Shown one piece after another: positions 1-5,571 of a stretch of 6,699 nucleotides of DNA. The stretch's first letter is position 1, and each line of letters starts with the position of its first letter. The notes beneath the pieces are model-generated. The model saw only the letters and a list, made by a program, of their open reading frames with translations, did not search any database and was not told where the DNA came from. Origin of the DNA: CAKSXP01 sp964609305 (lineage in GTDB: Bacteria > Bacillota > Clostridia > Oscillospirales > Oscillospiraceae); NCBI GenBank assembly GCA_964609305.1, contig CAZSRK010000079.1, positions 1 through 6,699 of the forward strand, written 5' to 3'. A program made the position numbers and the translations under genes.

Positions 1-16
1 CTTTGGGCGCTCAGCT

Positions 17-45
17 AATATATCATTTATTCTTCCCTATGTCAA
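17..45 (-). promoter_or_regulatory. Strong sigma-A promoter firing out of the window to the left
   Basis: On the minus strand TTGACA (45-40) is separated by exactly 17 bp from TATATT (22-17), with TG one base upstream of the -10, giving an extended -10 (TGATATATT). The predicted start is near position 10. Upstream, A/T tracts lie where the proximal and distal UP-element subsites would fall (48-55 and 57-61). The stretch after the -10 is GC-rich. The driven gene lies beyond the left edge and cannot be identified. An rRNA, tRNA or other growth-linked gene is an inference from promoter architecture only. Confidence 0.8.
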
Positions 46-47
46 CT

Positions 48-76
48 ACTTTTTTCAAAAAGTTCCGTACTTTTTT
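48..76. repeat. Phased ACTTTTTT repeats with an inverted copy, upstream of the left-edge promoter
   Basis: ACTTTTTT occurs at 48-55 and again at 69-76, 21 bp apart (two helical turns). The inverted copy AAAAAGT lies between them at 57-63. The cluster ends two bases from the -35 hexamer of the outward promoter. It could be an UP element, an intrinsically bent A-tract region or a dyad operator. The low GC content argues against a terminator. Confidence 0.45.
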
Positions 77-118
77 AAACCCACAGATTTTTCAACATCT
101 ACCATACTCAGGCTGTCG

Positions 119-150
119 AAAAAGCTGTTGATAACTCATCTCAAAAGCTT
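119..150 (-). terminator. Intrinsic terminator of the DUF4870-like zinc-ribbon gene, overlapping its stop codon
   Basis: On the minus strand AAGCTTTTGA (150-141) pairs with TCAACAGCTT (131-122) over ten positions with one T-C mismatch. The loop is nine bases and contains the TGA stop codon of the gene. A run of five T (123-119) ends the element. The stem is AU-rich for a terminator, but its position and U-tract fit well. Confidence 0.65.
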
Positions 151-714
151 AATATTGCCGATTATCGGGAGCCGTCTGAATCGACCGTTGAGAACATTGC
201 TCACGCCGAGGACTATACACACGATGGTAAACACCCATCCCGCCGCACTGACCAGCCAGCCCAGCAGCGGAACAAATCCGACGACATTTATTGCGGCGCT
301 GAACAGAAAAAGCACAAGCCCCTGATTTGCGTGAAAGCGTGCAAACTCTGAATCGTTCCTGAGAAAATAGGGTATCAGGAACAGAAAGGAGAAATATGAA
401 AGCGCGGCTATCTTCGGGAAGGGCCCGCTCATGGAACCGGAGACAAAGCTGCCGGCGGCTCTGGCATATTTTCGGCCAGTTTGCTTCCAGTCCGGAGGCT
501 CCTTCCCGCTCCAATGTGCATTGCCTTGCTCCTTTGATCTGTATGTATATCTGTAAGTTCCGTCATTCTCCTGCCCCTGCTCCTGATATGCGGAACCGTT
601 CTGGCTCTTAGATTCTTTCTTTTCTTTTGTAGTTTCGCCCACGCGCTTACCGCACGCGGGACAGACATTTGAACCCTCGGCGATATATGCACCACATTTC
701 CCGCAAAAGGCCAT
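136..714 (-). CDS. Zinc-ribbon membrane protein, DUF4870/Tic20-like
   Basis: A 192-residue protein in three parts. Residues 1-25 form a zinc ribbon with two CxxC pairs (C4/C7, C18/C21). Residues 26-100 are a polar, low-complexity, probably disordered linker. Residues 101-192 hold about three hydrophobic segments (roughly 101-117, 131-149 and 151-173), with FHANQG before the second. That arrangement (a first helix, a polar loop with FHxNQ, two more helices) is typical of DUF4870/Tic20-like small membrane proteins, whose bacterial function is not established. There is no signal peptide, so the ribbon is probably cytoplasmic. The ATG follows AAAGGAGGG (733-725) at about 10 nt. The gene has its own promoter and terminator, so it is monocistronic. 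Its neighbour at 831-1835 has the same zinc ribbon-linker-membrane plan. The domain call is confident, the role unknown. Confidence 0.88.
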   Translation of the reverse strand: MAFCGKCGAYIAEGSNVCPACGKRVGETTKEKKESKSQNGSAYQEQGQENDGTYRYTYRSKEQGNAHWSGKEPPDWKQTGRKYARAAGSFVSGSMSGPFPKIAALSYFSFLFLIPYFLRNDSEFARFHANQGLVLFLFSAAINVVGFVPLLGWLVSAAGWVFTIVCIVLGVSNVLNGRFRRLPIIGNIKLLR

Positions 715-747
715 GATATCTTATCCCTCCTTTGGAAAGTTAAAAGA

Positions 748-776
748 ATTATAGCCTAGTGGGCACAGTTTTGCAA
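748..776 (-). promoter_or_regulatory. Sigma-A promoter of the DUF4870-like zinc-ribbon gene
   Basis: On the minus strand TTGCAA (776-771) is followed after 17 bp by a perfect TATAAT (753-748). The predicted start is near 741, giving a leader of under 30 nt that contains the strong ribosome binding site. The -35 hexamer begins two bases after the T-run of the preceding gene's terminator. Confidence 0.8.
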
Positions 777-777
777 G

Positions 778-808
778 AAAAACGCCGGGCCCTGTTAGCA
801 CCCGGCGT
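778..808 (-). terminator. Intrinsic terminator of the DUF975-type zinc-ribbon gene
   Basis: On the minus strand ACGCCGGG (808-801) pairs perfectly with CCCGGCGT (789-782) across an 11-base loop. Five T follow (782-778). The hairpin begins 22 bases after the TAA stop at 831-833 and separates this gene from the promoter of the next one. Confidence 0.88.
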
Positions 809-830
809 AATTCAAATATTGGTATCCTCT

Positions 831-1835
831 TTAACGTTTTTCTTTCTCAATCTCGTCATAATAAGTTGCGGAGATGACGCCGAATACCAGCGGTCCGAAA
901 GCTATTATAATGAGGTATACAATTACTGTCAGGAACGTAAGCACGGGAAGCGCCCCGGCAATGAGGATGAAGATGACGAGCGCAACGACAATCACTGCCC
1001 CGATAATAAGGTCTGCAAGGAACATCCTGCCTCTGTATCCCTTGGTCAGGCGCATTGATACGCGCAAGGCCTCCGTCGCGGAGATATCCGGGTCGTTGAG
1101 TAGTATATAGGGGACGAACCGGTAAGAATAGGACTTTATGACGCCCATAACCATACCTGCGATGGGTATAAGGCTCCATATCAGAATCCACAGGTACATC
1201 CAGCCCATGCCGCCGGCTGTGCGGAAAAACCGCTTAAACCCGCTAAAGAGTTGATCTGAGTTGATCTCTTTACCCCGTACGGCATCCAGATAAACCGAAG
1301 TCATACCGACCTCAAGTACGAAAATTATAGGCAGAGAAAACAGGGGAATAAATCCGAAGATCGCTGCCAGGACGGTCAGAAGAGAGCTCAAAAGCGACAG
1401 ACCCCAGAGGAGCAGCGGTTTTTTGCCCAGGAGCGCGAAGCTCCTTGAATAGACGGCGCCTATCGACGTCGGAGACGCGGGTCTCTGCTGATACGGCGGC
1501 TGCTGGTAATTCTGGTACTGTCCATACTGATTCTGTTGATAGTTCTGCTGATAATTCTGTCCCGGCTGGCCGTATTGTCCCTGTTGACCATACTGGCTTT
1601 GCTGGCAGTTCTGGTACTGCTGATATTGCTGGTTATACTGCTGCTCATATCTCTGGTAATCCGGCTGCCCGCCAAAATTTCCGGGCTGGGCCCCATATCC
1701 GGAACCGTTACCCGGCGTTCCGGAAGCGGCAGACTGCTCCGTTGTCTGTTCAGGCGTTTCAACCGTCTGACCACATTCCGGGCAATACTTATTGCCCTCG
1801 GGGATAGCCGCACCGCAGTTTTTGCAAAACGACAT
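831..1835 (-). CDS. Zinc-ribbon membrane protein, DUF975-like, with Q/Y-rich linker
   Basis: A 334-residue protein. Residues 1-25 form a zinc ribbon (C4/C7, C18/C21). Residues 26-58 are Gly/Ser/Thr-rich and 60-119 are dominated by Gln and Tyr. From about 123 to the end it is a polytopic membrane domain with hydrophobic segments near 140-157, 162-184, 211-234, 272-297 and 299-323. The stretch YSYRFVPYILLNDPDISATE, followed by EALRVS and TKGYRGR (about 236-270), fits the DUF975 family of uncharacterised Firmicute membrane proteins. A GTG start at 1850 would add five residues, but it overlaps the ribosome binding site GGGAGGG (1848-1842), which sits 6 nt before the ATG at 1835, so the ATG is preferred. 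The gene has its own promoter and terminator. Function unknown; a role in membrane or envelope organisation would be a guess. Confidence 0.88.
   Translation of the reverse strand: MSFCKNCGAAIPEGNKYCPECGQTVETPEQTTEQSAASGTPGNGSGYGAQPGNFGGQPDYQRYEQQYNQQYQQYQNCQQSQYGQQGQYGQPGQNYQQNYQQNQYGQYQNYQQPPYQQRPASPTSIGAVYSRSFALLGKKPLLLWGLSLLSSLLTVLAAIFGFIPLFSLPIIFVLEVGMTSVYLDAVRGKEINSDQLFSGFKRFFRTAGGMGWMYLWILIWSLIPIAGMVMGVIKSYSYRFVPYILLNDPDISATEALRVSMRLTKGYRGRMFLADLIIGAVIVVALVIFILIAGALPVLTFLTVIVYLIIIAFGPLVFGVISATYYDEIEKEKR
1479..1658 (-). repeat. Region coding for a Q/Y-rich low-complexity linker
   Basis: The sixty codons for residues 60-119 of the DUF975-type protein encode about 27 Gln, 13 Tyr and 6 Asn, in loose iterations of QQY, QYG and NYQQ. 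There is one Cys (C77) and almost no charge. The DNA is correspondingly repetitive (CTG, GTT and GGTA words on the plus strand). The sequence is degenerate rather than a perfect tandem array. Confidence 0.85.
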
Positions 1836-1841
1836 ATGATA

Positions 1842-1848
1842 CCCTCCC
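1842..1848 (-). promoter_or_regulatory. Ribosome binding site that fixes the DUF975-type gene start at 1835
   Basis: GGGAGGG on the minus strand lies 6 nt before ATG 1835-1833. The alternative upstream GTG (1850-1848) abuts and overlaps this site and has no site of its own, so it is an unlikely start. The same MxFCxxCGA opening in the neighbouring zinc-ribbon gene supports the ATG. Confidence 0.8.
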
Positions 1849-1880
1849 ACTTTTTTGAATATTAACCTGTCTATATGACC

Positions 1881-1908
1881 ATTGTACCATTTATCATGGA
1901 AATTGCAA
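1881..1908 (-). promoter_or_regulatory. Probable sigma-A promoter of the DUF975-type gene
   Basis: On the minus strand TTGCAA (1908-1903) is followed after 16 bp by TACAAT (1886-1881). The start is predicted near 1874, about 40 nt before the ATG. The -35 hexamer equals that of the other zinc-ribbon gene. The 16-bp spacer makes this the weaker of the two. Confidence 0.65.
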
Positions 1909-1916
1909 TGTAAATT

Positions 1917-1960
1917 TTGCCGGGCGCCCCAGCGGTTTTAAACCCGGGAGCGTCCGGCAA
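1917..1960 (-). terminator. GC-rich hairpin just after sleB, possible terminator
   Basis: On the minus strand the arm 1960-1947 (TTGCCGGACGCTCC) pairs with 1930-1917 (GGGGCGCCCGGCAA). There is one A-C mismatch and one G-T wobble over 14 positions. The hairpin begins three bases after the sleB stop codon. Only AAAATTT follows instead of a clear T-run, so termination could be partial, or the hairpin could mainly protect the mRNA 3' end. Confidence 0.5.
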
Positions 1961-1963
1961 AGA

Positions 1964-2629
1964 TTATGAACAGAACCTGTGTTTTCCTATAACGGTTATC
2001 AGCGGCCGCGACCATATCCATGAGCTTGTAGCGGTAGCCGGATTGAAATAATATATCGCGCCGCCCGACGGGTCAACACCGTTGAGCGCGTCGCGCGCGG
2101 CTCTGTACGCACTGTCGGCTATGGGCTGGTTGAACTGTCCGTCGACCATGCAGGTGAAAGCGCCCGACTGGTAGATAACTCCGGAAATGGTATTCGGGAA
2201 CGACGGGTGCTTCACGCGGTTGAGCACGACTGCGCCGACGGCGACCTGACCGGTGTAGGGCTCGCCCCTTGCCTCGGCGGAGATCAGCCTCGCCAGCAGA
2301 TACTCGTCACTTGAAGTGCTCGACTGAGTCGACGAGCTGGTGATGCCCAGCGCCTTCAATGTCGCAGGGCCGACCTTCCCGTCAACGGTCAGGCCATTTT
2401 TCTTCTGAAACAGCTTGACGGCTTCCTCCGTTTTGCTTCCGAAAACGCCATCGACCGAGCCGGAATAATAGCCCCAGTTTTTGAGCTTGGTCTGAATTTC
2501 ACTGACAACGCTGCCGCTGGAGCCGCGTTTATATGTCTCGGCGAAGGTCGTCTGCGCCAGCGTTATGATAGCGATATTCACGGCAAATATGACAGCCAGC
2601 GCAAGCGTCAGCTTTCTTTTGTCCCTCAT
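1964..2629 (-). CDS. sleB: Spore cortex-lytic enzyme SleB (peptidoglycan-binding plus hydrolase_2 domains)
   Basis: SleB proteins are lytic transglycosylases that cut the muramic-delta-lactam cortex peptidoglycan during germination. This 221-residue protein has an N-terminal signal peptide (basic start, hydrophobic 8-25, likely cleavage after FA at about 30). A peptidoglycan-binding_1 repeat follows at about 34-95 (WGYYSGSVDGVFG, VKLFQ, VDGKVGPATLKALG), then a short Ser/Thr linker. The hydrolase_2/SleB catalytic domain spans about 109-220. LLARLISAEARGEPYTGQVA carries the family's catalytic Glu (probably E119), followed by VVLNRV, GAFTC and the C-terminal IGKHRF. The ATG has AGGAG (2642-2638) 8 nt upstream. 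The usual partner gene ypeB is not adjacent. In Bacillus sleB is under sigma-G, but I could not find a matching promoter here. The signal peptide and binding domain favour SleB over CwlJ. Confidence 0.92.
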   Translation of the reverse strand: MRDKRKLTLALAVIFAVNIAIITLAQTTFAETYKRGSSGSVVSEIQTKLKNWGYYSGSVDGVFGSKTEEAVKLFQKKNGLTVDGKVGPATLKALGITSSSTQSSTSSDEYLLARLISAEARGEPYTGQVAVGAVVLNRVKHPSFPNTISGVIYQSGAFTCMVDGQFNQPIADSAYRAARDALNGVDPSGGAIYYFNPATATSSWIWSRPLITVIGKHRFCS

Positions 2630-2743
2630 GCAGAAAACTCCTTTTTGCGTTTCTGCACATAGTTTACGGAGATGGCGGGAAGCTTATGCTTTGGAAATAA
2701 TGACAATTACAATATAATTGCTTTTCCATCGCGGATATGCCGC

Positions 2744-4486
2744 TCAGGATCTGGCACTGATCTCTCCAAGTGCACGCTCGATAAAGCTCTCCAGCGGCAT
2801 AGCGCCCTCGTCGACGCCGCCGCGCGTGCGCACGGACACGGTTCCGGCCTGCGCCTCCTTATCACCGACAACGAGCATATACGGGATCTTCTGAAGCTGA
2901 GCTTCCCGGATCTTGTAACCGATCTTCTCGTTGCGCAGATCGGTCTCGACACGTATGCCCACCGCGTCAAGTTTTTCAGCCACGTTCTTTGCGTAATCCG
3001 CGGCGCGGTCTGTTATCGGCATGACCTTGACCTGAACAGGGCTGAGCCAGAGCGGGAAAGCACCGGCGTAATGCTCCGTAATGACGCCGATGAACCGCTC
3101 GATGGATCCGAGCAGGGCGCGGTGTATCATGACCGGACGGTGCTTCTCCCCGTCCTCACCCACATACTCGAGCTCGAAGCGTTCCGGCATCTGGAAGTCA
3201 AGCTGTATTGTGCCGCACTGCCATGTACGGCCGAGGGAATCGGCGAGATGGAAGTCCAGCTTGGGGCCATAGAAAGCGCCGTCGCCGGGATTGAGCACGA
3301 AGTCCTTCCCCATCTCTGTAATGGCCGCCTGAAGCGTATCCTCGGCAAACTTCCAGTCCGCCTCATCTCCCATGTGGTCCTCAGGCATGGTGGACAGCTC
3401 GATCTGATAGGACAGGCCGAAGGTGGAGTATATCTCGTCGAACAGCCGTACAACGTTTTTGATCTCTTCCTTCATCTGATCGGGGGTCATAAAGATATGC
3501 GCATCGTCCTGAGTGAAACAGCGAACGCGGAACAGACCGTGCAATGCTCCGGACATCTCGTGCCTGTGGACAAGGCCCAGCTCCGCCATGCGCAGGGGCA
3601 GATCCCGGTAGGAGTGCGGTTCGCTCTTATATACCAGCATGCCGCCAGGGCAGTTCATGGGTTTGACGGCATAGTCATCCCCGTCGATGACAGTGGTGTA
3701 CATATTGTCTTTATAATGGTCCCAGTGCCCGCTGCGGTGCCACAGCTCCTGATTGAGGATAATGGGCGTGGATATCTCCACATAGCCATAGCGCTTGTGA
3801 CACTGCCGCCAGTAATCAAGCAGGGTATTTTTGAGCACCATGCCCTTGGGCAGGAAGAAAGGAAATCCCGGCCCCTCCTCGGCGAACATGAACAGGCCCA
3901 GCTCCCTGCCAAGCTTGCGGTGGTCGCGGCGCTTGGCCTCTTCGACCGACTCCAGATATGCGTCCAGCTCGTCCTTCTTCGGGAAGGCGATGCCGTAGAT
4001 GCGCTGAAGCGTCTGACGGCTGGAGTCTCCGCGCCAGTACGCCGCGTTGCAGGCGGTGAGCTTTATGGCATTGCCCTTGATGCGGCCGGTGGAATCAAGA
4101 TGCGGGCCGGCACACAGGTCGGTGAACTCTCCCTGCCGGTAAAAGCTGATCACGGCATCGCCGGGCAGCTCGTTTATAAGTTCTATCTTATATGGCTCGT
4201 CCTTCATGAGCTCGAGCGCCTCGTCGCGCGGCAGCTCAAATCGCTCGAGTTTCAGCTTTTCCTTGCAGATTTTCCGCATCTCTGCCTCGAGCTCGGCAAG
4301 CTGAGTTTCGGAAAATGGCTCGGGCGTGTCGAAGTCATAGTAAAAGCCATTTTCGATGGCCGGGCCGATGGCCAGCTTGACCTCCGGATGCAGACGCTTC
4401 ATGGCTTGGGCCAGAACATGGGAGCAGGTGTGCCAGTAGGTTTGCCTGTACTCCGGATTTTCAAAAGTATATTTTTTCTCGTCCAT
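2744..4486 (-). CDS. thrS: Threonyl-tRNA synthetase, TGS-less short form
   Basis: Charges tRNA-Thr with threonine in the cytoplasm. The 580-residue protein starts directly in the editing (N2/SAD) domain, with H19xxxH23 and DLCAGPH (C125, H129) matching the E. coli editing residues H73/H77/C182/H186. The class II catalytic core follows: zinc ligands C279 (MNCPGG), H330 (TQDDAH) and H455 (MIHRALLGS), motif 2 near RHEMSGAL (R308-E310), and the anticodon-binding domain from about 483. The family norm is about 640 residues; the roughly 60 missing are the N-terminal TGS domain. The ATG at 4486 has AGAGGAGA 5 nt upstream. A GTG at 4513 is in frame but lies inside the T-box terminator stem, so it is rejected. 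All catalytic, editing and zinc residues seen are intact. Expression is controlled by the T-box leader immediately upstream. Confidence 0.97.
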   Translation of the reverse strand: MDEKKYTFENPEYRQTYWHTCSHVLAQAMKRLHPEVKLAIGPAIENGFYYDFDTPEPFSETQLAELEAEMRKICKEKLKLERFELPRDEALELMKDEPYKIELINELPGDAVISFYRQGEFTDLCAGPHLDSTGRIKGNAIKLTACNAAYWRGDSSRQTLQRIYGIAFPKKDELDAYLESVEEAKRRDHRKLGRELGLFMFAEEGPGFPFFLPKGMVLKNTLLDYWRQCHKRYGYVEISTPIILNQELWHRSGHWDHYKDNMYTTVIDGDDYAVKPMNCPGGMLVYKSEPHSYRDLPLRMAELGLVHRHEMSGALHGLFRVRCFTQDDAHIFMTPDQMKEEIKNVVRLFDEIYSTFGLSYQIELSTMPEDHMGDEADWKFAEDTLQAAITEMGKDFVLNPGDGAFYGPKLDFHLADSLGRTWQCGTIQLDFQMPERFELEYVGEDGEKHRPVMIHRALLGSIERFIGVITEHYAGAFPLWLSPVQVKVMPITDRAADYAKNVAEKLDAVGIRVETDLRNEKIGYKIREAQLQKIPYMLVVGDKEAQAGTVSVRTRGGVDEGAMPLESFIERALGEISARS

Positions 4487-4503
4487 GGTATCTCCTCTCG
4501 AAT

Positions 4504-4535
4504 AAAAAAGCACCCCTGACCGCTGTCAGGGGTGC
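4504..4535 (-). terminator. T-box-controlled intrinsic terminator of thrS
   Basis: On the minus strand an 11-bp perfect stem (4535-4525 with 4520-4510, GCACCCCTGAC/GTCAGGGGTGC) encloses a 4-base loop. Six T follow (4509-4504). Its 5' arm is also the 3' arm of the antiterminator, so the two folds exclude each other. It ends 17 nt before the thrS ATG. Confidence 0.95.
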
Positions 4536-4719
4536 AGATATACACGGTTCCACCCTGAGTTTAACTCAGTGTCGCTGTAACGGGCGAGACCCGTCCCGCT
4601 TATTTCGCGGGCAGCTCGGGAGTGGTACGGCCGTCCGATGCGCGCAGAGCGCTTACAGCAAGACGCGCTCCTCTCTGTCCGCGACGGTGCGGTTTCTTCT
4701 CCGTCAATGCCATTTTAAC
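4504..4719 (-). ncRNA. T-box riboswitch leader of thrS (tRNA-Thr sensing)
   Basis: T-box leaders bind uncharged tRNA and let transcription continue when the amino acid is scarce. The hallmark AGGGTGGAACCGTG lies at 4556-4543. The antiterminator folds as CAGGG (4557-4553), a 7-nt bulge UGGAACC, GTG paired with CAC (4534-4532), then CCCTG (4531-4527). The UGGA of the bulge would pair with a tRNA 3' UCCA end. Stem I runs from about 4703 to 4617. Its base pairs CGGAG with CTCCCG, with one C bulged. Its middle pairs CCGTC (4687-4683) with GACGG (4635-4631). An AGAGAG bulge and a terminal hairpin, GAGCGC/GCGCTC with a 12-nt loop, sit above. The specifier loop between the two lower stems carries ACC (4626-4624), a Thr codon. 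A GC-rich stem II region (about 4614-4577) links to the antiterminator. The regulator class is certain; the exact specifier is likely but not proven. Confidence 0.95.
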
Positions 4720-4725
4720 GGGAGA

Positions 4726-4754
4726 AGTCTATCACCAAAACACTGGCTTGTCAA
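4726..4754 (-). promoter_or_regulatory. Extended -10 sigma-A promoter of the thrS T-box transcript
   Basis: On the minus strand TTGACA (4754-4749) is followed after 17 bp by TAGACT (4731-4726). TG one base upstream makes an extended -10 (TGATAGACT). The predicted start near 4719 lies just upstream of stem I of the T-box, as expected. Confidence 0.82.
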
Positions 4755-4849
4755 GTGCCTGCGGCGAACGTTTTTCCTGGCACCTTTTGGTGTTTTGCCC
4801 TGTTGATAATCAAAATTTCGATATAAAAGGAATAAGTCGAAACCTATTC

Positions 4850-4879
4850 AAAAACCTGCCCTCCCATAGAAGGCAGGTT
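4850..4879 (-). terminator. Intrinsic terminator of the ychF-DUF1624 pair
   Basis: On the minus strand AACCTGCC (4879-4872) pairs perfectly with GGCAGGTT (4860-4853) over 8 bp with an 11-base loop. A run of T continues to 4850. The hairpin begins within the last base of the TGA stop codon, which ends at 4879. It insulates the thrS promoter from the upstream gene. Confidence 0.88.
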
Positions 4880-5571
4880 CAAACGACCCACCGGCTTATA
4901 ACATATACCACACCATAGATAACCGGCTGATGTACAAGGTAGATAATAAGGCTGTGTCTCCCTGGCCAGGTCAGCGCGCGGGGCAGGGACAGCTTTCCTC
5001 TTTTGCCCTTAAGAAATCCTCCAAGCCATGTCCCCAGCAGAAACAGGAAAGCCCAGGGAAAAAGCGGGTAATAGTCTGAGGAATAGAAGTCCTCCGTTAC
5101 AAACCCAAGCGAGAAAATCCATGTTATGTCAACTGTCACCGAGTTCGTCCACCATAGTGTCAGAAAAAACAGTACGGCACAGATCAATGGAAGCACGGCC
5201 TTCGGCAGGCGCTCCAGGCGCTCCCCGGCAAGGCCGTAGAACATCATGCACAGTCCGAGAAGCTGCAGGATGCCGAACTGCACGGGATTTTTGACCAATA
5301 TGGACGCGGCGATAACCAAAAAACCGGCGGCCAGCACCGTAAGCCCGCGGAGGATATTGTTGCCGGAAAAACGGCAGCAGACGCCCGCAAGCAATATGAA
5401 CCCCGCACCGGTCAGGCTGCGCAGAACGACACAGGCCGCGCTGTCCGGTGCCCCGGCGGGTATCAGCCCAAAGAGGGCAAGGTCATATATAAGATGGTAG
5501 ACGCACATCGCGGCTATGCAAACGCTCCGCCAGAGATCGAGCGAGGCGAGCCGCGAACCGCTCTCAGACAT
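4879..5571 (-). CDS. Integral membrane protein, DUF1624 / HGSNAT catalytic-domain-like
   Basis: A 230-residue, very hydrophobic protein with about seven membrane segments (near 13-36, 47-67, 73-93, 96-115, 122-141, 166-186 and 204-226). The opening RLASLDLWRS, then AMCVYHLIYDL with H26 and D30, fits the first helix of the DUF1624 family. So do YPLFPWAFLFLLGTWLGGF and GRHSLIIYLVHQPV near the end. That family is related to the catalytic domain of heparan-alpha-glucosaminide N-acetyltransferase, which moves acetyl groups across membranes. In bacteria of this short form the substrate is unknown, so acyl transfer is inference only. The ATG overlaps the end of ychF by 8 nt, and I see no ribosome binding site before it, so translation is probably coupled to ychF. 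An intrinsic terminator overlaps the stop codon. Confidence 0.82.
   Translation of the reverse strand: MSESGSRLASLDLWRSVCIAAMCVYHLIYDLALFGLIPAGAPDSAACVVLRSLTGAGFILLAGVCCRFSGNNILRGLTVLAAGFLVIAASILVKNPVQFGILQLLGLCMMFYGLAGERLERLPKAVLPLICAVLFFLTLWWTNSVTVDITWIFSLGFVTEDFYSSDYYPLFPWAFLFLLGTWLGGFLKGKRGKLSLPRALTWPGRHSLIIYLVHQPVIYGVVYVISRWVV

Noticed and set aside
126..134. TTATCAACA (minus strand), one mismatch from the DnaA box, with TTTTCAACA and CCACA words nearby, suggesting an origin of replication
   Set aside because: The word is part of the terminator stem of the neighbouring gene. The same word also occurs once at 4801-4809 without context. All genes to the right point toward this site, the opposite of what is expected at an origin, and no dnaA or rpmH is seen.
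1536..1865. Hydrophobic open frame on the plus strand, rich in Leu and Ile
   Set aside because: It is the reverse reading of the Q/Y-rich linker and zinc ribbon; the hydrophobicity follows from the complementary low-complexity codons.
2728..2742. GCGG/CCGC mini-hairpin just after thrS as a terminator
   Set aside because: The stem is only four pairs and no T-run follows on the minus strand.
2630..2743. Sigma-G-like GCATA words upstream of sleB
   Set aside because: Two GCATA words match the -35 consensus, but no CATnnTA-type -10 is found at 17-18 bp from either.
2672..4519. A 615-codon open frame on the plus strand opposite thrS
   Set aside because: It lies antisense to the whole of a confidently identified thrS, resembles no family I know, has no ribosome binding site and runs through the T-box terminator. 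Such open frames arise from codon bias in the real gene.
4600..4713. A 37-codon open frame (starts MALTEKK) in the thrS leader
   Set aside because: It lies within T-box stem I and stem II, starts about six bases from the predicted transcript end and has no ribosome binding site. The conserved RNA structure explains the sequence.
4781..4792. CACCTTTTGGTG dyad upstream of the thrS promoter
   Set aside because: It has four-base arms around TTTT, too short to call an operator. The half repeat at 4733-4740 falls inside the promoter spacer and may be chance.
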